Of a DNA stretch of 47,096 nucleotides, positions 7,876 to 16,595 are shown piece by piece. Every line of letters starts with the position of its first letter. Position 1 is the first letter of the stretch. The stretch is from Alphaproteobacteria bacterium GM202ARS2. GTDB lineage: Bacteria > Pseudomonadota > Alphaproteobacteria > GM7ARS4. A model generated the notes under the pieces. It made no database searches, was not told the origin of the DNA, and saw only the letters and a program-made list of their open reading frames with translations. The stretch covers positions 26,374 to 73,469 of the forward strand of contig JACONH010000012.1 of NCBI GenBank assembly GCA_014323835.1. The letters run 5' to 3'. Made by a program: the position numbers and the translations under genes.

Positions 7876-9132
7876 CTATGAGCTTTTAGCACCGCTACTT
7901 TGTTCTTGGTATATATAGAGTGGTTTAATTTTGCCTTGTGTGACGTCTTTATTGACGACAACCTCGGAGATGCCTTGGTTGCTGGGGATATCGAACATGG
8001 TATCGAGAAGAATATCTTCGACGATGGAGCGCAAGCCCCGCGCCCCAGTTTTGCGTTCTTTGGCGCGATGAGCAATCGCCTTCAGAGCGTTATCGGTGAA
8101 GGTCAACTTGACATTTTCCATACGGAAGAGACGCTTGTATTGTTTAATCAGGGCATTGCGGGGCTGAGTCAACACCTGCACCAGAGCATCCACGTTAAGA
8201 TCAGACAAGGGCGCAATAATAGGCAGACGACCGATGAATTCGGGTATCAAACCGAACTTCAGCAAATCTTCGGGCTCGACTTGTTTCAGAATGGCATCGC
8301 TGTTTTCACCGGCGGTCTTGACATCCGCCCCAAAGCCAATAGCCGTGCCTTTTGTCCGTGCCGTAATGATACGCTCTAAGCCAGCAAACGCACCGCCACA
8401 GATGAACAGAATGTTGGAGGTATCCACTTGCAGACACTCTTGTTGCGGATGCTTTCTGCCCCCCTGCGGCGGCACAGAAGCCACAGTGCCTTCCATAATC
8501 TTAAGCAAGGCTTGTTGCACGCCCTCGCCCGAAACATCACGGGTAATCGACAGGTTGTCGGCTTTACGGCTGATTTTGTCCACTTCATCGATATAGACGA
8601 TACCTTTCTGGGTGCGTTCCACGTCATGGTCGGCAGCCTGCAACAGCTTCAAAATAATGTTCTCGACATCCTCGCCGACATAGCCCGCCTCCGTCAGAGT
8701 CGTGGCATCAGCCATGGTGAAAGGCACATTGGCGATACGGGCTAAGGTCTCGGCAAGGAGAGTCTTGCCACAACCCGTGGGCCCAATCAGCAGAATGTTC
8801 GATTTGGCAATTTCCACGTCGCCGCTTTTTTGCCCTTTGCTGAGCCGCTTATAGTGGTTATGCACCGCAACAGAGAGAGTCTTTTTCGCCTGTTCCTGAC
8901 CAATGACGTAATCATCGAGAATCTGATAAATATCCTTCGGATTGGGAATGTTGCTGTTACGCTGGTGCGGCATCGATTTGTTCTCTTCACGGATAATATC
9001 CATGCAGAGCTCGATGCACTCATCGCAGATAAAGACAGTAGGCCCCGCAATAAGCTTACGGACTTCGTGCTGGCTTTTACCGCAGAACGAGCAATAAAGA
9101 ACATTCTTAGAATCGTGCTGGTCTTTTGACAT
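7876..9132 (-). CDS. clpX: ATP-dependent Clp protease ATP-binding subunit ClpX
   Basis: ClpX unfolds tagged substrates and feeds them to the ClpP peptidase. The 418-residue protein has the N-terminal zinc-binding domain (Cys14, Cys17, Cys36, Cys39), Walker A GPTGCGKT (117-124), and Walker [10 protein letters not shown]. An IGF tripeptide within the segment TAIGFGAD is the loop that docks onto ClpP. clpP, normally directly upstream, is absent: the next gene upstream is comM on the same strand. The retained IGF loop suggests that ClpP is encoded elsewhere. lon follows downstream. Confidence 0.97.
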   Translation of the reverse strand: MSKDQHDSKNVLYCSFCGKSQHEVRKLIAGPTVFICDECIELCMDIIREENKSMPHQRNSNIPNPKDIYQILDDYVIGQEQAKKTLSVAVHNHYKRLSKGQKSGDVEIAKSNILLIGPTGCGKTLLAETLARIANVPFTMADATTLTEAGYVGEDVENIILKLLQAADHDVERTQKGIVYIDEVDKISRKADNLSITRDVSGEGVQQALLKIMEGTVASVPPQGGRKHPQQECLQVDTSNILFICGGAFAGLERIITARTKGTAIGFGADVKTAGENSDAILKQVEPEDLLKFGLIPEFIGRLPIIAPLSDLNVDALVQVLTQPRNALIKQYKRLFRMENVKLTFTDNALKAIAHRAKERKTGARGLRSIVEDILLDTMFDIPSNQGISEVVVNKDVTQGKIKPLYIYQEQSSGAKSS

Positions 9133-9194
9133 GGTAAGGACTAGGTGGAAGGGCTTGCAGCTCGTGTGAGCAACGTATCAGAATGATGATAAAA

Positions 9195-9222
9195 AACGTA
9201 TCCAGATAAGGAAAAAAGTCAA
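9195..9222 (-). promoter_or_regulatory. Candidate clpX promoter
   Basis: In the 140-bp gap upstream of clpX, the minus strand carries TTGACT (9217-9222), a 16-bp spacer and the weak -10 TACGTT (9195-9200). The octamer GATACGTT occurs twice in this gap in direct orientation, about 33 bp apart; its role is unknown. Confidence 0.35.
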
Positions 9223-9272
9223 ACGGTTTGTGGGGGTGTTTATGCGGGGGGTGTGTCTTTTATGTAGGAGTC

Positions 9273-10814
9273 TTAGGCTTCGATTGCAAGTCGCCTTTTA
9301 TACTCGAGGGCTTGGGCGATGTGATAGGCAGAGATGGTCTGGTCGGCGTCGAGGGTCTCCATATCGCAGATGGTGCGCGCAATACGCAAGATTCGATGGT
9401 AGGCACGTGCCGATAGGTTCATTTGGTCGATGGCACTGGCAAGAGTCTGCTGAGCCGCAGACTCAAGGGGGGCGATGGTGGTGAGCAGTTTGCCGTCCGC
9501 TTCCGCGTTGGTGTGGAGGGTGTCGGCACCGAGACGCAAGAAACGTTGCCGTTGCAGCTCGCGGACGTTGTGCACTCTTTCGGCGATGGTTGTGCTGTTT
9601 TCGGGCGGGGCTTTGCCCATCAGCTCTTTGGCACTCAGGGCTGGCATATCGATATGAATATCGATGCGGTCGTAAAGGGGCCCCGAAATTCTGTTTTGAT
9701 ACGAGTCAATAGCATGGGGCTTACAGCGACAATGGTGGTTGCTCTCGCCGTGGTAGCCGCAGGGACAGGGATTCATCGCTGCCACCAGCTGGAACCTTGC
9801 GGGATAAGAGAAACGTGCTTGCGCGCGGGAGATAAGCACCTCACCACTCTCGAGGGGCTGGCGTAAAGCCTCTAGGGTGGCACGAGAGAACTCGGGTAGT
9901 TCATCGAGAAAAAGCACACCTCTGTGGGTTAAGCTGACTTCACCGGGACGTGCTTTGCTGTCGCCGCCGATGAGGGCGACTAGCGACGCCGAGTGATGAG
10001 GCGCGCGGTAAGGACGCTGATATAAAATTGTGCCGTTGGGCAGTGTGCCAGCAAGAGAATGAATCATGCTGACATCGAGGGATTCTCGTGGTGTTAAAGG
10101 TGGCAACAGAGTCCACAGCCGTGATGCCAGCATGGATTTTCCTGCCCCGGGTGGGCCTCGCATAAGGACGTTGTGGCCGCCACAGGCAGCAATTTCTATG
10201 GCACGTTTGGCGTGTTCCTGTCCTTTGATATCGACCATATCGGGGGCATGGTCGAGGGGAACGGGGCTGTCCGGGTTCGGGGGACTTGGTGGTGGTAGAC
10301 TACGTGTGCCGCGCAGGTGGTGAATCAGCTCCCCGAGGTTATCGGCAGCGACAACGTTGAGGTTTTCGCCGCCGAAGGTGGCTTCATAGCCACATTGTTT
10401 CGGGCAAATAAGGCTACGTTCTTGTTGGGTAGCAAAAAACGCCGCGGGTAGAATACCGGGCACAAAGCCGATACGGCCATCGAGAGCTAACTCTCCTAAG
10501 GCAATAAATTCATCGTTGTCTTCGGAGGTGAGGATACCCATTTCACTGAGCAAGGCTAAGGCTATGGGTAAGTCGTAGTGGCTGCCGGTTTTGGCAAGGT
10601 CAGCAGGGGCAAGGTTAATGGTGATACGTTTTGCGGGTAACGCCAGCCCTAAGGCGGCGATAGCGGCGCGTACCCGCTCGCGGGATTCGCCAATGGCTTT
10701 GTCGGGTAGACCGACAATTTGGAAGGACGGCATGCCGGGCCCAAAGTGGGCTTGGACGTCAACCTTGTGCGCGTCCATGCCTAGAAAAGCCACAGTGGTG
10801 GTGCGAGACACCAT
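9273..10814 (-). CDS. comM: YifB/ComM-family Mg-chelatase-like AAA+ ATPase
   Basis: ComM is a hexameric branch-migration helicase that promotes integration of DNA taken up by transformation; in non-competent bacteria the role of YifB is less clear. The 513-residue protein has the N-terminal Lon-protease-like fold (MVSRTTTVAFLGMDAHKVDVQ), Walker A GPPGAGKS, the LDELPEF Walker B region and a C-terminal Mg-chelatase domain with a CPCGYHG zinc-binding motif. Its start overlaps the gshB stop by one base (TGATG), implying translational coupling in a yraN-gshB-comM operon. No other competence gene is in the window. Confidence 0.93.
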   Translation of the reverse strand: MVSRTTTVAFLGMDAHKVDVQAHFGPGMPSFQIVGLPDKAIGESRERVRAAIAALGLALPAKRITINLAPADLAKTGSHYDLPIALALLSEMGILTSEDNDEFIALGELALDGRIGFVPGILPAAFFATQQERSLICPKQCGYEATFGGENLNVVAADNLGELIHHLRGTRSLPPPSPPNPDSPVPLDHAPDMVDIKGQEHAKRAIEIAACGGHNVLMRGPPGAGKSMLASRLWTLLPPLTPRESLDVSMIHSLAGTLPNGTILYQRPYRAPHHSASLVALIGGDSKARPGEVSLTHRGVLFLDELPEFSRATLEALRQPLESGEVLISRAQARFSYPARFQLVAAMNPCPCGYHGESNHHCRCKPHAIDSYQNRISGPLYDRIDIHIDMPALSAKELMGKAPPENSTTIAERVHNVRELQRQRFLRLGADTLHTNAEADGKLLTTIAPLESAAQQTLASAIDQMNLSARAYHRILRIARTICDMETLDADQTISAYHIAQALEYKRRLAIEA

Positions 10815-11776
10815 CAGCTAGACCCGCGCACCACCGCATCCCAGAAAAGGGCTGCTCCATCAATATTGCTGAGGCGGTGACATTCACGTAAACCGGTCGG
10901 CGAGGTGGTGTTGACTTCCGTTAAGGTGTCGCCGATGACATCGATGCCGACAAAAAACAAACCGTGTTGCTGTAAAAAAGGCCGTAGGGTCTGACAAATG
11001 TGGGTATCGCGTGTGCTGATAGGGCAGGCGACGGCTTTGCCGCCGCAGCGTAGGTTGGCGCGCATATCCTTGTCTGCAGGCATACGTCGGAAGGCAGCAA
11101 CGCACGTCCCATCGATGACGAGCAGACGTTTGTCGCCTTCTTGTCGAATGGCAGGGAGATACTTTTGAATAATTAAAGGTGTTGCACAGGTGGCAAGCAA
11201 CGTCTCGATGAGGGAGGCATAGTTGGCGTCATCGGGGTGGACGAGAAAGATTCCTTCGCCGGCTTTGCCGTTCATGACTTTCATGACGATACTGCCGTGT
11301 TTGGCACGGAAAGCCTCGATGGTGGCGGGGTCTCTCGATAACAGAGTCGGTGGCGTTAATTCAGGGAAAAGAAAAGGAATGTATTTTTCAGGAAAAGACC
11401 GCACTGCGGTTGGGTCGTTGATGACCCGCACCTTTGTGGTGTGCTGGAGGTAGTCTAGAATGTAGGTTGCCGAGATATAATGAAGGTCAAAGGGCGGGTC
11501 TTGGCGCATCAAGACAACGTCCATACTGGCGAGGGGACGTTGCTGGGCGTCACCTTGATGGAAGACACCGTCGGTTTGGGTGAGGGGGCGGAGGCGGGCT
11601 TGCACCTCAGGGGCTTTTACGTCGCCTTGTAGGCTGAGGGTGTCGGGCTGATAGTGGTAGACGTCGAAGCCTCTGGCGAGGGCATTGTCGGCAAGAGCAA
11701 GGGTGCTGTCGCCGGCAACGTTCAGGCTGGCGAGGGGATTCATTTGTAGGGCTATGGAGAGGCGGCGATTCGTCAT
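10814..11776 (-). CDS. gshB: Glutathione synthase
   Basis: GshB joins gamma-glutamylcysteine and glycine with ATP, the second step of glutathione synthesis. The 320-residue protein starts MTNRRLSIALQMNPLASLN and has the typical DVVLMRQDPPFDLHYI segment, an ATP-grasp domain (VMKVMNGKAGEGIFLV) and the end motif IGDTLTEVNTTSPTG. It overlaps yraN by 4 bp upstream and comM by 1 bp downstream. The yraN-gshB pair is a conserved proteobacterial arrangement. Glutathione can also serve formaldehyde detoxification, but no glutathione-dependent formaldehyde gene is visible here. Confidence 0.95.
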   Translation of the reverse strand: MTNRRLSIALQMNPLASLNVAGDSTLALADNALARGFDVYHYQPDTLSLQGDVKAPEVQARLRPLTQTDGVFHQGDAQQRPLASMDVVLMRQDPPFDLHYISATYILDYLQHTTKVRVINDPTAVRSFPEKYIPFLFPELTPPTLLSRDPATIEAFRAKHGSIVMKVMNGKAGEGIFLVHPDDANYASLIETLLATCATPLIIQKYLPAIRQEGDKRLLVIDGTCVAAFRRMPADKDMRANLRCGGKAVACPISTRDTHICQTLRPFLQQHGLFFVGIDVIGDTLTEVNTTSPTGLRECHRLSNIDGAALFWDAVVRGSS

Positions 11777-12174
11777 GAGGGCATCGACTCCTGCCAGATG
11801 TTACGGATATGGGTGGGGTATAAGCCGGTCAACACGATAACATCGAAGCGGATAAAGAAGGTGCGGAATTGGGGATAGCGACTCAGAAAAAGCTGGCTGG
11901 TGTGGATGATACGTTGTTTTTGGGCGGGCGAGATGATGTCTGTGCGTAAAATGTGAGAGGAACGGCGGGTTTTGACTTCGACAAAAACGAGGGTGCTGCG
12001 GCGTTTGGCGACAATGTCGAGTTCGCCGTAACGGCACGTCCAGTTGCGTGCTAGGACTGTGTAACCTTTAAGACGCAGAAAAAGGGCGCAGAGGTGCTCG
12101 CCAAGGATACCGATACGTTTGTTGGGGGTGGGGGCTGGTTTCATGGTGGTTGTTCTTGTGCTTTTTTTGCCCAT
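11773..12174 (-). CDS. yraN: YraN family (UPF0102) nuclease-like protein
   Basis: The product is a small endonuclease-fold protein of unknown exact role. The 133-residue sequence shows the family signature ERxGEHLCALFLRLKGY-like start, then NWTCRYGELDIVAKR and VFVEVKTRR. These contain the acidic Glu-x-Asp and Glu-x-Lys residues of the Holliday-junction-resolvase-like fold. A start at 12144 is possible; the ATG at 12174 is retained as the longest. It is the first gene of the minus-strand run with gshB and comM and is divergent from the lipoprotein gene at 12248. The methyltransferase gene rsmI, often found between them, is missing. Confidence 0.88.
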   Translation of the reverse strand: MGKKSTRTTTMKPAPTPNKRIGILGEHLCALFLRLKGYTVLARNWTCRYGELDIVAKRRSTLVFVEVKTRRSSHILRTDIISPAQKQRIIHTSQLFLSRYPQFRTFFIRFDVIVLTGLYPTHIRNIWQESMPS

Positions 12175-12194
12175 CTTGTTTGTTATATTATGCT
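12167..12194 (+). promoter_or_regulatory. Candidate promoter of the PBP-activator gene
   Basis: TTGCCC (12167-12172), a 16-bp spacer and TATGCT (12189-12194), with an overlapping TATATT at 12184-12189, lie in the divergent 73-bp gap. This is a moderate sigma-70 match. The yraN promoter must lie in the same gap, but no clear one is seen. Confidence 0.35.
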
Positions 12195-12247
12195 ATAGAA
12201 GGGTCTGGGGGAAGTCTTATTGTTGAAGGTTTCTTAAAGTTTTTATC

Positions 12248-13663
12248 ATGGCTGGTATGCGTAGTGTTGTGGCGATAACCTTGTTATTGGCGGGGTGTGG
12301 CGGTAACGGGTTGTTTGGCGGCGATGTGCCCGTCGATGATAATCTGTCTTCTGATTTTGACAGATTAGATGTGGGTGCCATTAGTGAAGACGAAGGAGTC
12401 GTCCCGTGGCTCGATGATTTGCTGAGCGAAGACGAGCGTCCGGTGGAGGGACAACGCAAAATTGGTTTGTTTTTGCCTCTCAGCGGGACGTATGCGCCGT
12501 TGGGCAAATTGTTGTCGGATACGGCACAAATGGCTTTGTTCGATTTTGCTAGCGAGAATGTTGATATTTTGCCTTTCGATGTGGGCAGCGGCGAGGAAGG
12601 CAAAGCGGAGGCAGCGATTATCGAAGCCATCGATGCTGGAGTCGAGGTCATAGCGGGCCCTCTGTTTGCTCATTCTGTTGATGCCATCGATAACGATGCC
12701 ATTAGCAAGAACATACCGGTGGTGTCTTTTTCTTCTGATGCGTCATTTGCTCGCAAGGGCGTTTTTATCATGGGCTATCGAGTCGAGGAGGAAGTCCAAC
12801 GGGTGATTGGCTATGCGCGGCGGCGCGGATTCGTCCGCTACGCTTTGTTAGCACCGAATACGCCCTATGGACAACTGATTGACGAGACCATGGTTGAGGC
12901 AACCGATGTTTATGATGCCAACTATACCCGCACGCTGCTCTTCGATGGCAAAGTGCGCGACGCCGCAAGCGACGTGGAATTGTTCTCGGATTACCAGAAA
13001 AGAGAAAATTTCATTCAAGGGCAACTGCAAGCCTTCGAATTGGATGAAGAAGAAAAAGAGGATCAGATTCTGATTAACGAGGTGCGGGATATGTCGTCTC
13101 TGCCTTTCGATGCGATTATGATTCCGTTGCAGGGACAGGATCTGGTCAGTGCGGTGGCGTTTTTGGCTTTTTATGATGTGACCAATTCTCGTGTGCGTTT
13201 TTTGGGGACATCGTTGTGGGAAGGCGATGAGCTGTTGCGTGAGCCGCTTTTGAATGGCTCGTGGTTTGCTGCCCCGGATATTGCTTTGCGACAGGCTTTT
13301 CGGGAAAAGTTTGTGTCGGTGTTTCAACGGCAACCGCCGCGGGTCGCTAGTATCGTTTACGATACTGTGGCTTTGTTGGTGCAACTGATGTCAGGGACAG
13401 AACGCCTGAGCCTGAAGCGTCTCACCAATCCATCGGGCTTTGAAGGGGTCAATGGCTTGTTCCGCTTGCATGAAGATGGCACGGTGCAACGCTCTTATAA
13501 CATTTATCAGGTGCAGAATGGCGCGCTCGAGGTTGTCGGGCGCGGACGCTCGTCCTTTGATGGTGGCACCGCCGCGGCGGTCAGCACCTTAACAGACGGG
13601 ACAGCAGAAGGGACAACTGAAGGGGCAACAGGGGCAGGCGACCCAGAGACAACAGCAGAATGA
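12248..13663 (+). CDS. Penicillin-binding-protein activator (LppC/LpoA-like) lipoprotein
   Basis: This is probably an outer-membrane lipoprotein that stimulates a peptidoglycan synthase, by family similarity. The 471-residue product has a short hydrophobic signal with lipobox LLAGC (Cys17), an acidic linker, and a periplasmic-binding-protein-like domain that starts RKIGLFLPLSGTYAPLG and includes IAGPLFAHSV. The C-terminal 50 residues are low complexity (Thr/Gly/Ala/Glu). The 3' 157 bp overlap the 3' end of hemW on the opposite strand. Its position next to yraN-gshB matches the conserved alphaproteobacterial neighbourhood. An in-frame ATG at 12257 is an alternative start. Confidence 0.85.
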   Translation: MAGMRSVVAITLLLAGCGGNGLFGGDVPVDDNLSSDFDRLDVGAISEDEGVVPWLDDLLSEDERPVEGQRKIGLFLPLSGTYAPLGKLLSDTAQMALFDFASENVDILPFDVGSGEEGKAEAAIIEAIDAGVEVIAGPLFAHSVDAIDNDAISKNIPVVSFSSDASFARKGVFIMGYRVEEEVQRVIGYARRRGFVRYALLAPNTPYGQLIDETMVEATDVYDANYTRTLLFDGKVRDAASDVELFSDYQKRENFIQGQLQAFELDEEEKEDQILINEVRDMSSLPFDAIMIPLQGQDLVSAVAFLAFYDVTNSRVRFLGTSLWEGDELLREPLLNGSWFAAPDIALRQAFREKFVSVFQRQPPRVASIVYDTVALLVQLMSGTERLSLKRLTNPSGFEGVNGLFRLHEDGTVQRSYNIYQVQNGALEVVGRGRSSFDGGTAAAVSTLTDGTAEGTTEGATGAGDPETTAE

Positions 13664-14832
13664 TGACGAGTCGTTATCAGCTCAACGATGGAGTCAAGAC
13701 GCAATAAACCTTCATCGGTGAGACGTAAACTGTGGGAGGTGGGGTGTTCGAGCCAGTGGGCATCGATGCAGAGACGCACGTGATGGGGGTCGAGAAAATC
13801 GCTGAGGGGGCGGTTGGTGATATGTGAGATGGTGCGGGTATCGATGCCTTGTTTGAGTCGCAAGCCCATGAGGAGCATTTCGCTTATCTGTTCATCGATA
13901 CGTAAAGGTGTTTGGTGGTCGATGCCATTTTTGCCGTTGAGGCAGTGATGAAGCCAGTCTTGTGGTTTTTTGTGGTTTTGCCAGGCGTGGGTTGTGCCGT
14001 TGTGGTGGAGTCGTCCGTGACTGCCGGGCCCAATGCCGAGATAGTTGCCGTAACGCCAATAGGTGAGGTTGTGGCGGCATTGGTGATTGGGTGTGCGGGC
14101 GTAACTGGAGACTTCGTAGGGGTGAAAGCCGTTGTCCGTGAGGGTTGTTTGGGTTTGTTGATAGAAGAGGGCTTGTTGGTCTTGGTTGGGGGGATGCCAT
14201 ACTTTTTGTTGGACGGCGCGGTGGAAGGGCGTATGGGGCTCGATGGTGAGGCCATAGATGGATAGGTGACCGAGGGGTAGTGTGGCAATTTGGAGGAGTT
14301 CCTGTTGCCAGGAGGTGGGGGTGTCGAAGGGTAGGCAACTGATGAAGTCGGCAGAAACGTAGGGTGCGTGTTGGTGGGCGGTATCGATGGCGGCGCGCAC
14401 GTCGTCGGGGCTGTGGTCTCTGCCGAGAAATGCCAGACGTGATGCGATGAGGGATTGTCCGCCAATGGATAGGCGGTTGACACCGCAGGCTACGTAGGTG
14501 GGGATAGCGGGGCTATCGGAGGGATTGACTTCGAGGCTGATTTCGATAGAGGGACTGCTGTGCCAGCGTTTCAGGCAGTGGTCGATGATGCTTTGTGTGA
14601 GGGCGGGGGGCATACGCGAGGGGGTGCCGCCGCCAAAAAAAAGACTGGTAAGGCGGTGGCGACAGCTGCGGGCGTGGTGATAATCTAAGTCACGCAGATA
14701 GGCGCGCTGCCAGGTAGCGACATCGATGGGGGCGGTTTCGCGGTGGACGTTAAAGTCGCAGTAGGGGCATTTCTTGCTGCAGTAGGGCCAGTGGATATAG
14801 ATACTGAGCGGGGGGTTGGATGGGGGATTCAT
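13507..14832 (-). CDS. hemW: HemW-like radical SAM heme chaperone
   Basis: HemW-type proteins are radical SAM enzymes related to HemN that bind heme and deliver it to respiratory proteins. The 441-residue product carries the [4Fe-4S]/SAM motif Cys18-x3-Cys22-x2-Cys25 (CSKKCPYC), the FGGGTPS segment and the C-terminal HemN domain. The start at 14832 overlaps the rdgB stop by 4 bp (ATGA). The last 50 or so residues, rich in Ser, Pro, Val and Thr, exceed the usual family length. They are encoded antisense to the end of the PBP-activator gene, which suggests stop-codon loss and read-through. The Cys motif with x3/x2 spacing is retained. Confidence 0.92.
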   Translation of the reverse strand: MNPPSNPPLSIYIHWPYCSKKCPYCDFNVHRETAPIDVATWQRAYLRDLDYHHARSCRHRLTSLFFGGGTPSRMPPALTQSIIDHCLKRWHSSPSIEISLEVNPSDSPAIPTYVACGVNRLSIGGQSLIASRLAFLGRDHSPDDVRAAIDTAHQHAPYVSADFISCLPFDTPTSWQQELLQIATLPLGHLSIYGLTIEPHTPFHRAVQQKVWHPPNQDQQALFYQQTQTTLTDNGFHPYEVSSYARTPNHQCRHNLTYWRYGNYLGIGPGSHGRLHHNGTTHAWQNHKKPQDWLHHCLNGKNGIDHQTPLRIDEQISEMLLMGLRLKQGIDTRTISHITNRPLSDFLDPHHVRLCIDAHWLEHPTSHSLRLTDEGLLRLDSIVELITTRHHSAVVSGSPAPVAPSVVPSAVPSVKVLTAAAVPPSKDERPRPTTSSAPFCT

Positions 14833-15455
14833 GGTGTAGGGGGGTTGGGGGTGGGGAATACGTGGTGACACCATTGTTGGAAGGCGCGGTATCGGTGGGT
14901 GAGGGGCTGTTTTTCTTTGGGGGTCATTTCACCGAAGGTTTGGGTGTGGTTGTTGGGGATGAACATGGGGTCATAGCCGAAGCCGTGTGTGCCTCGAGGG
15001 GGCCAGCACAGGGTGCCGTCGACGGTGCCGACAAAGGTTTGCGGTTGGGGGTGGTCGGGGGTTAGCCAAGCAAGAGCACAGATAAAACGTGCGGAGCGGT
15101 CGGGGTGTGTGCCGATGGCGTCGTTGACTTTGTGCATGGCGTAGGTGAAGTCTCTTTTTTTGTGGTGGGGGTGAAGGGCCCAGCGCGCCGAGTAAATACC
15201 GGGGCGACCATCGAGGCAGGTGACTTCGAGGCCCGAATCATCGGCAAGACAGGGTAAATGGCATTGATCGAAGGCGTGGCGGGCTTTGAGGATAGCGTTG
15301 CCGACAAACGTGGATTCGGTCTCTTCGGGTTCGGGGATGCCGAGCTCAGATAGGCTCTGGATGGTTACGTTGGTTGTGGTGTGTTCCGCCACCAATTGAC
15401 GTAATTCGATGACTTTGCCTATATTGTGACTGGCGATGACGAGTGTGGATAGCAT
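14829..15455 (-). CDS. rdgB: Non-canonical purine NTP pyrophosphatase (RdgB/HAM1)
   Basis: The enzyme hydrolyses dITP, ITP and XTP to monophosphates, keeping damaged purines out of DNA and RNA. The 208-residue protein begins MLSTLVIASHNIGKVIEL, with the SHNxxK substrate-binding motif, and has ADDSGLEV, PGIYSARWA and the C-terminal FGYDPMF and MTPKEKQPLTHR motifs. The start at 15455 is preferred over 15512, since the extra residues are not family-like and would overlap the hrcA start. rdgB-hemW is a conserved alphaproteobacterial pair; rph, which commonly lies between rdgB and hrcA, is missing. Confidence 0.95.
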   Translation of the reverse strand: MLSTLVIASHNIGKVIELRQLVAEHTTTNVTIQSLSELGIPEPEETESTFVGNAILKARHAFDQCHLPCLADDSGLEVTCLDGRPGIYSARWALHPHHKKRDFTYAMHKVNDAIGTHPDRSARFICALAWLTPDHPQPQTFVGTVDGTLCWPPRGTHGFGYDPMFIPNNHTQTFGEMTPKEKQPLTHRYRAFQQWCHHVFPTPNPPTP

Positions 15456-15501
15456 GCTTGTCAGGCTAGCATGATTGGTGGACAAAAGAAAGAGAGGAAG
15501 T

Positions 15502-16578
15502 ATGCAGGACAAGAAGGCGGTTCTGGCTCGTCTGGATGATAGGTCTCGTGAGGTTTTTCGTGTGTTGGTGGATCACTTTATCCATACGAAGAATGCTGCG
15601 GGGTCTCAGACGGTTGTGGCGAAGTTGTCGAGTCGCTTGTCGCCGGCGACTGTGCGTCATGTTATGGCGCGTCTTCAGGAGGAGGGTTTGCTTTATGCGC
15701 CGCATCGTTCGGCGGGGCGTTTGCCGACAGATTTTGGTTTGCGTCTTTTTGTTGAGGGATTGATGGAGGTGGGGCCCCTCGATGCGGCGTTGAAGCGTTC
15801 GATTGAGGGTGCGATGCATGGTTCTGACACCAGTGACAGCGATGATAACGTTCATGGGCTCTTGGAGCGTGCGAGTGATGTTGTTTCTGGGGTTGCGCAC
15901 TGCACGGGGCTGGTTATGGCACCAAGACGTAATATACGGGTTAAGCATATCGAGTTTGTTTTGTTGCAGAAAACGCAGGTCTTGGTGGTTTTGGTGGCGG
16001 AGGATGGGAGTGTTGAGAATCGTCTTATTGATGTGTCGGCGGGGTTTACGCATGCCAGCTTGATTGAGGCGGGTAATTATCTTAATGCTCGTCTTATTGG
16101 TCGGACGTTGAGTGAGGCATCGGTGCTTGTGCAACAGGAGATTAACGACCAACGCAGTCAGTTGACGGCTTTGTCGGAAAGGTTGGTGTCGATGGGGCTG
16201 GCGGTATGGTCGGGAGACGGCAGTGACCGCTTGATTGTGCGGGGACAGTCGCGGCTGATGGATGATGTTGACGTTTTAGAGGATATCGATAGGATACGTC
16301 ATTTGTTGGGTGAATTGGAGTCGGGGGGTAATTTTCTCAATTTGCTTCAGCTGGCGGCTCAGGGAGAAGGGTTGAAAATTTTTATTGGTGCTGAACATCC
16401 TCTTTTTAATCATGCGGGCTGCTCGTTGATTGTGTCGCCGGTGCGTGATAGGCGTGAGTCTATCCTTGGTGCTGTTGGCATTGTTGGCCCTTCGAGGATG
16501 GATTATGCTCGTATTATCTCTATTGTTGATTATACGGCACAACTGGTTGCCCAGTTGACTGAACAGGACAAAACATGA
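15502..16578 (+). CDS. hrcA: Heat-inducible transcription repressor HrcA
   Basis: HrcA represses chaperone operons by binding CIRCE operators, with activity modulated by GroEL. The 358-residue protein starts MQDKKAVLARLDDRSREV, with an N-terminal winged-helix domain (SPATVRHVMARLQEEGLLYAPHRS region) followed by the GAF-like HrcA domain ending in GPSRMDYARIISIVDYTA. ATG 15502 has AGAGGAAG just upstream; TTG 15475 and GTG 15478 are less likely. Its end overlaps an upstream grpE ATG by 4 bp. No CIRCE inverted repeat (TTAGCACTC-N9-GAGTGCTAA) was seen upstream of hrcA, grpE or dnaK, so its targets probably lie elsewhere. Confidence 0.95.
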   Translation: MQDKKAVLARLDDRSREVFRVLVDHFIHTKNAAGSQTVVAKLSSRLSPATVRHVMARLQEEGLLYAPHRSAGRLPTDFGLRLFVEGLMEVGPLDAALKRSIEGAMHGSDTSDSDDNVHGLLERASDVVSGVAHCTGLVMAPRRNIRVKHIEFVLLQKTQVLVVLVAEDGSVENRLIDVSAGFTHASLIEAGNYLNARLIGRTLSEASVLVQQEINDQRSQLTALSERLVSMGLAVWSGDGSDRLIVRGQSRLMDDVDVLEDIDRIRHLLGELESGGNFLNLLQLAAQGEGLKIFIGAEHPLFNHAGCSLIVSPVRDRRESILGAVGIVGPSRMDYARIISIVDYTAQLVAQLTEQDKT

Positions 16579-16595
16579 GGATGGAGGAGAGGACG

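Noticed and set aside
5811-7889. Long + strand open frames (339 and 281 codons) opposite lon
   Set aside because: They are antisense to the conserved Lon sequence, resemble no family I know, and arise from the base composition of the opposite strand.
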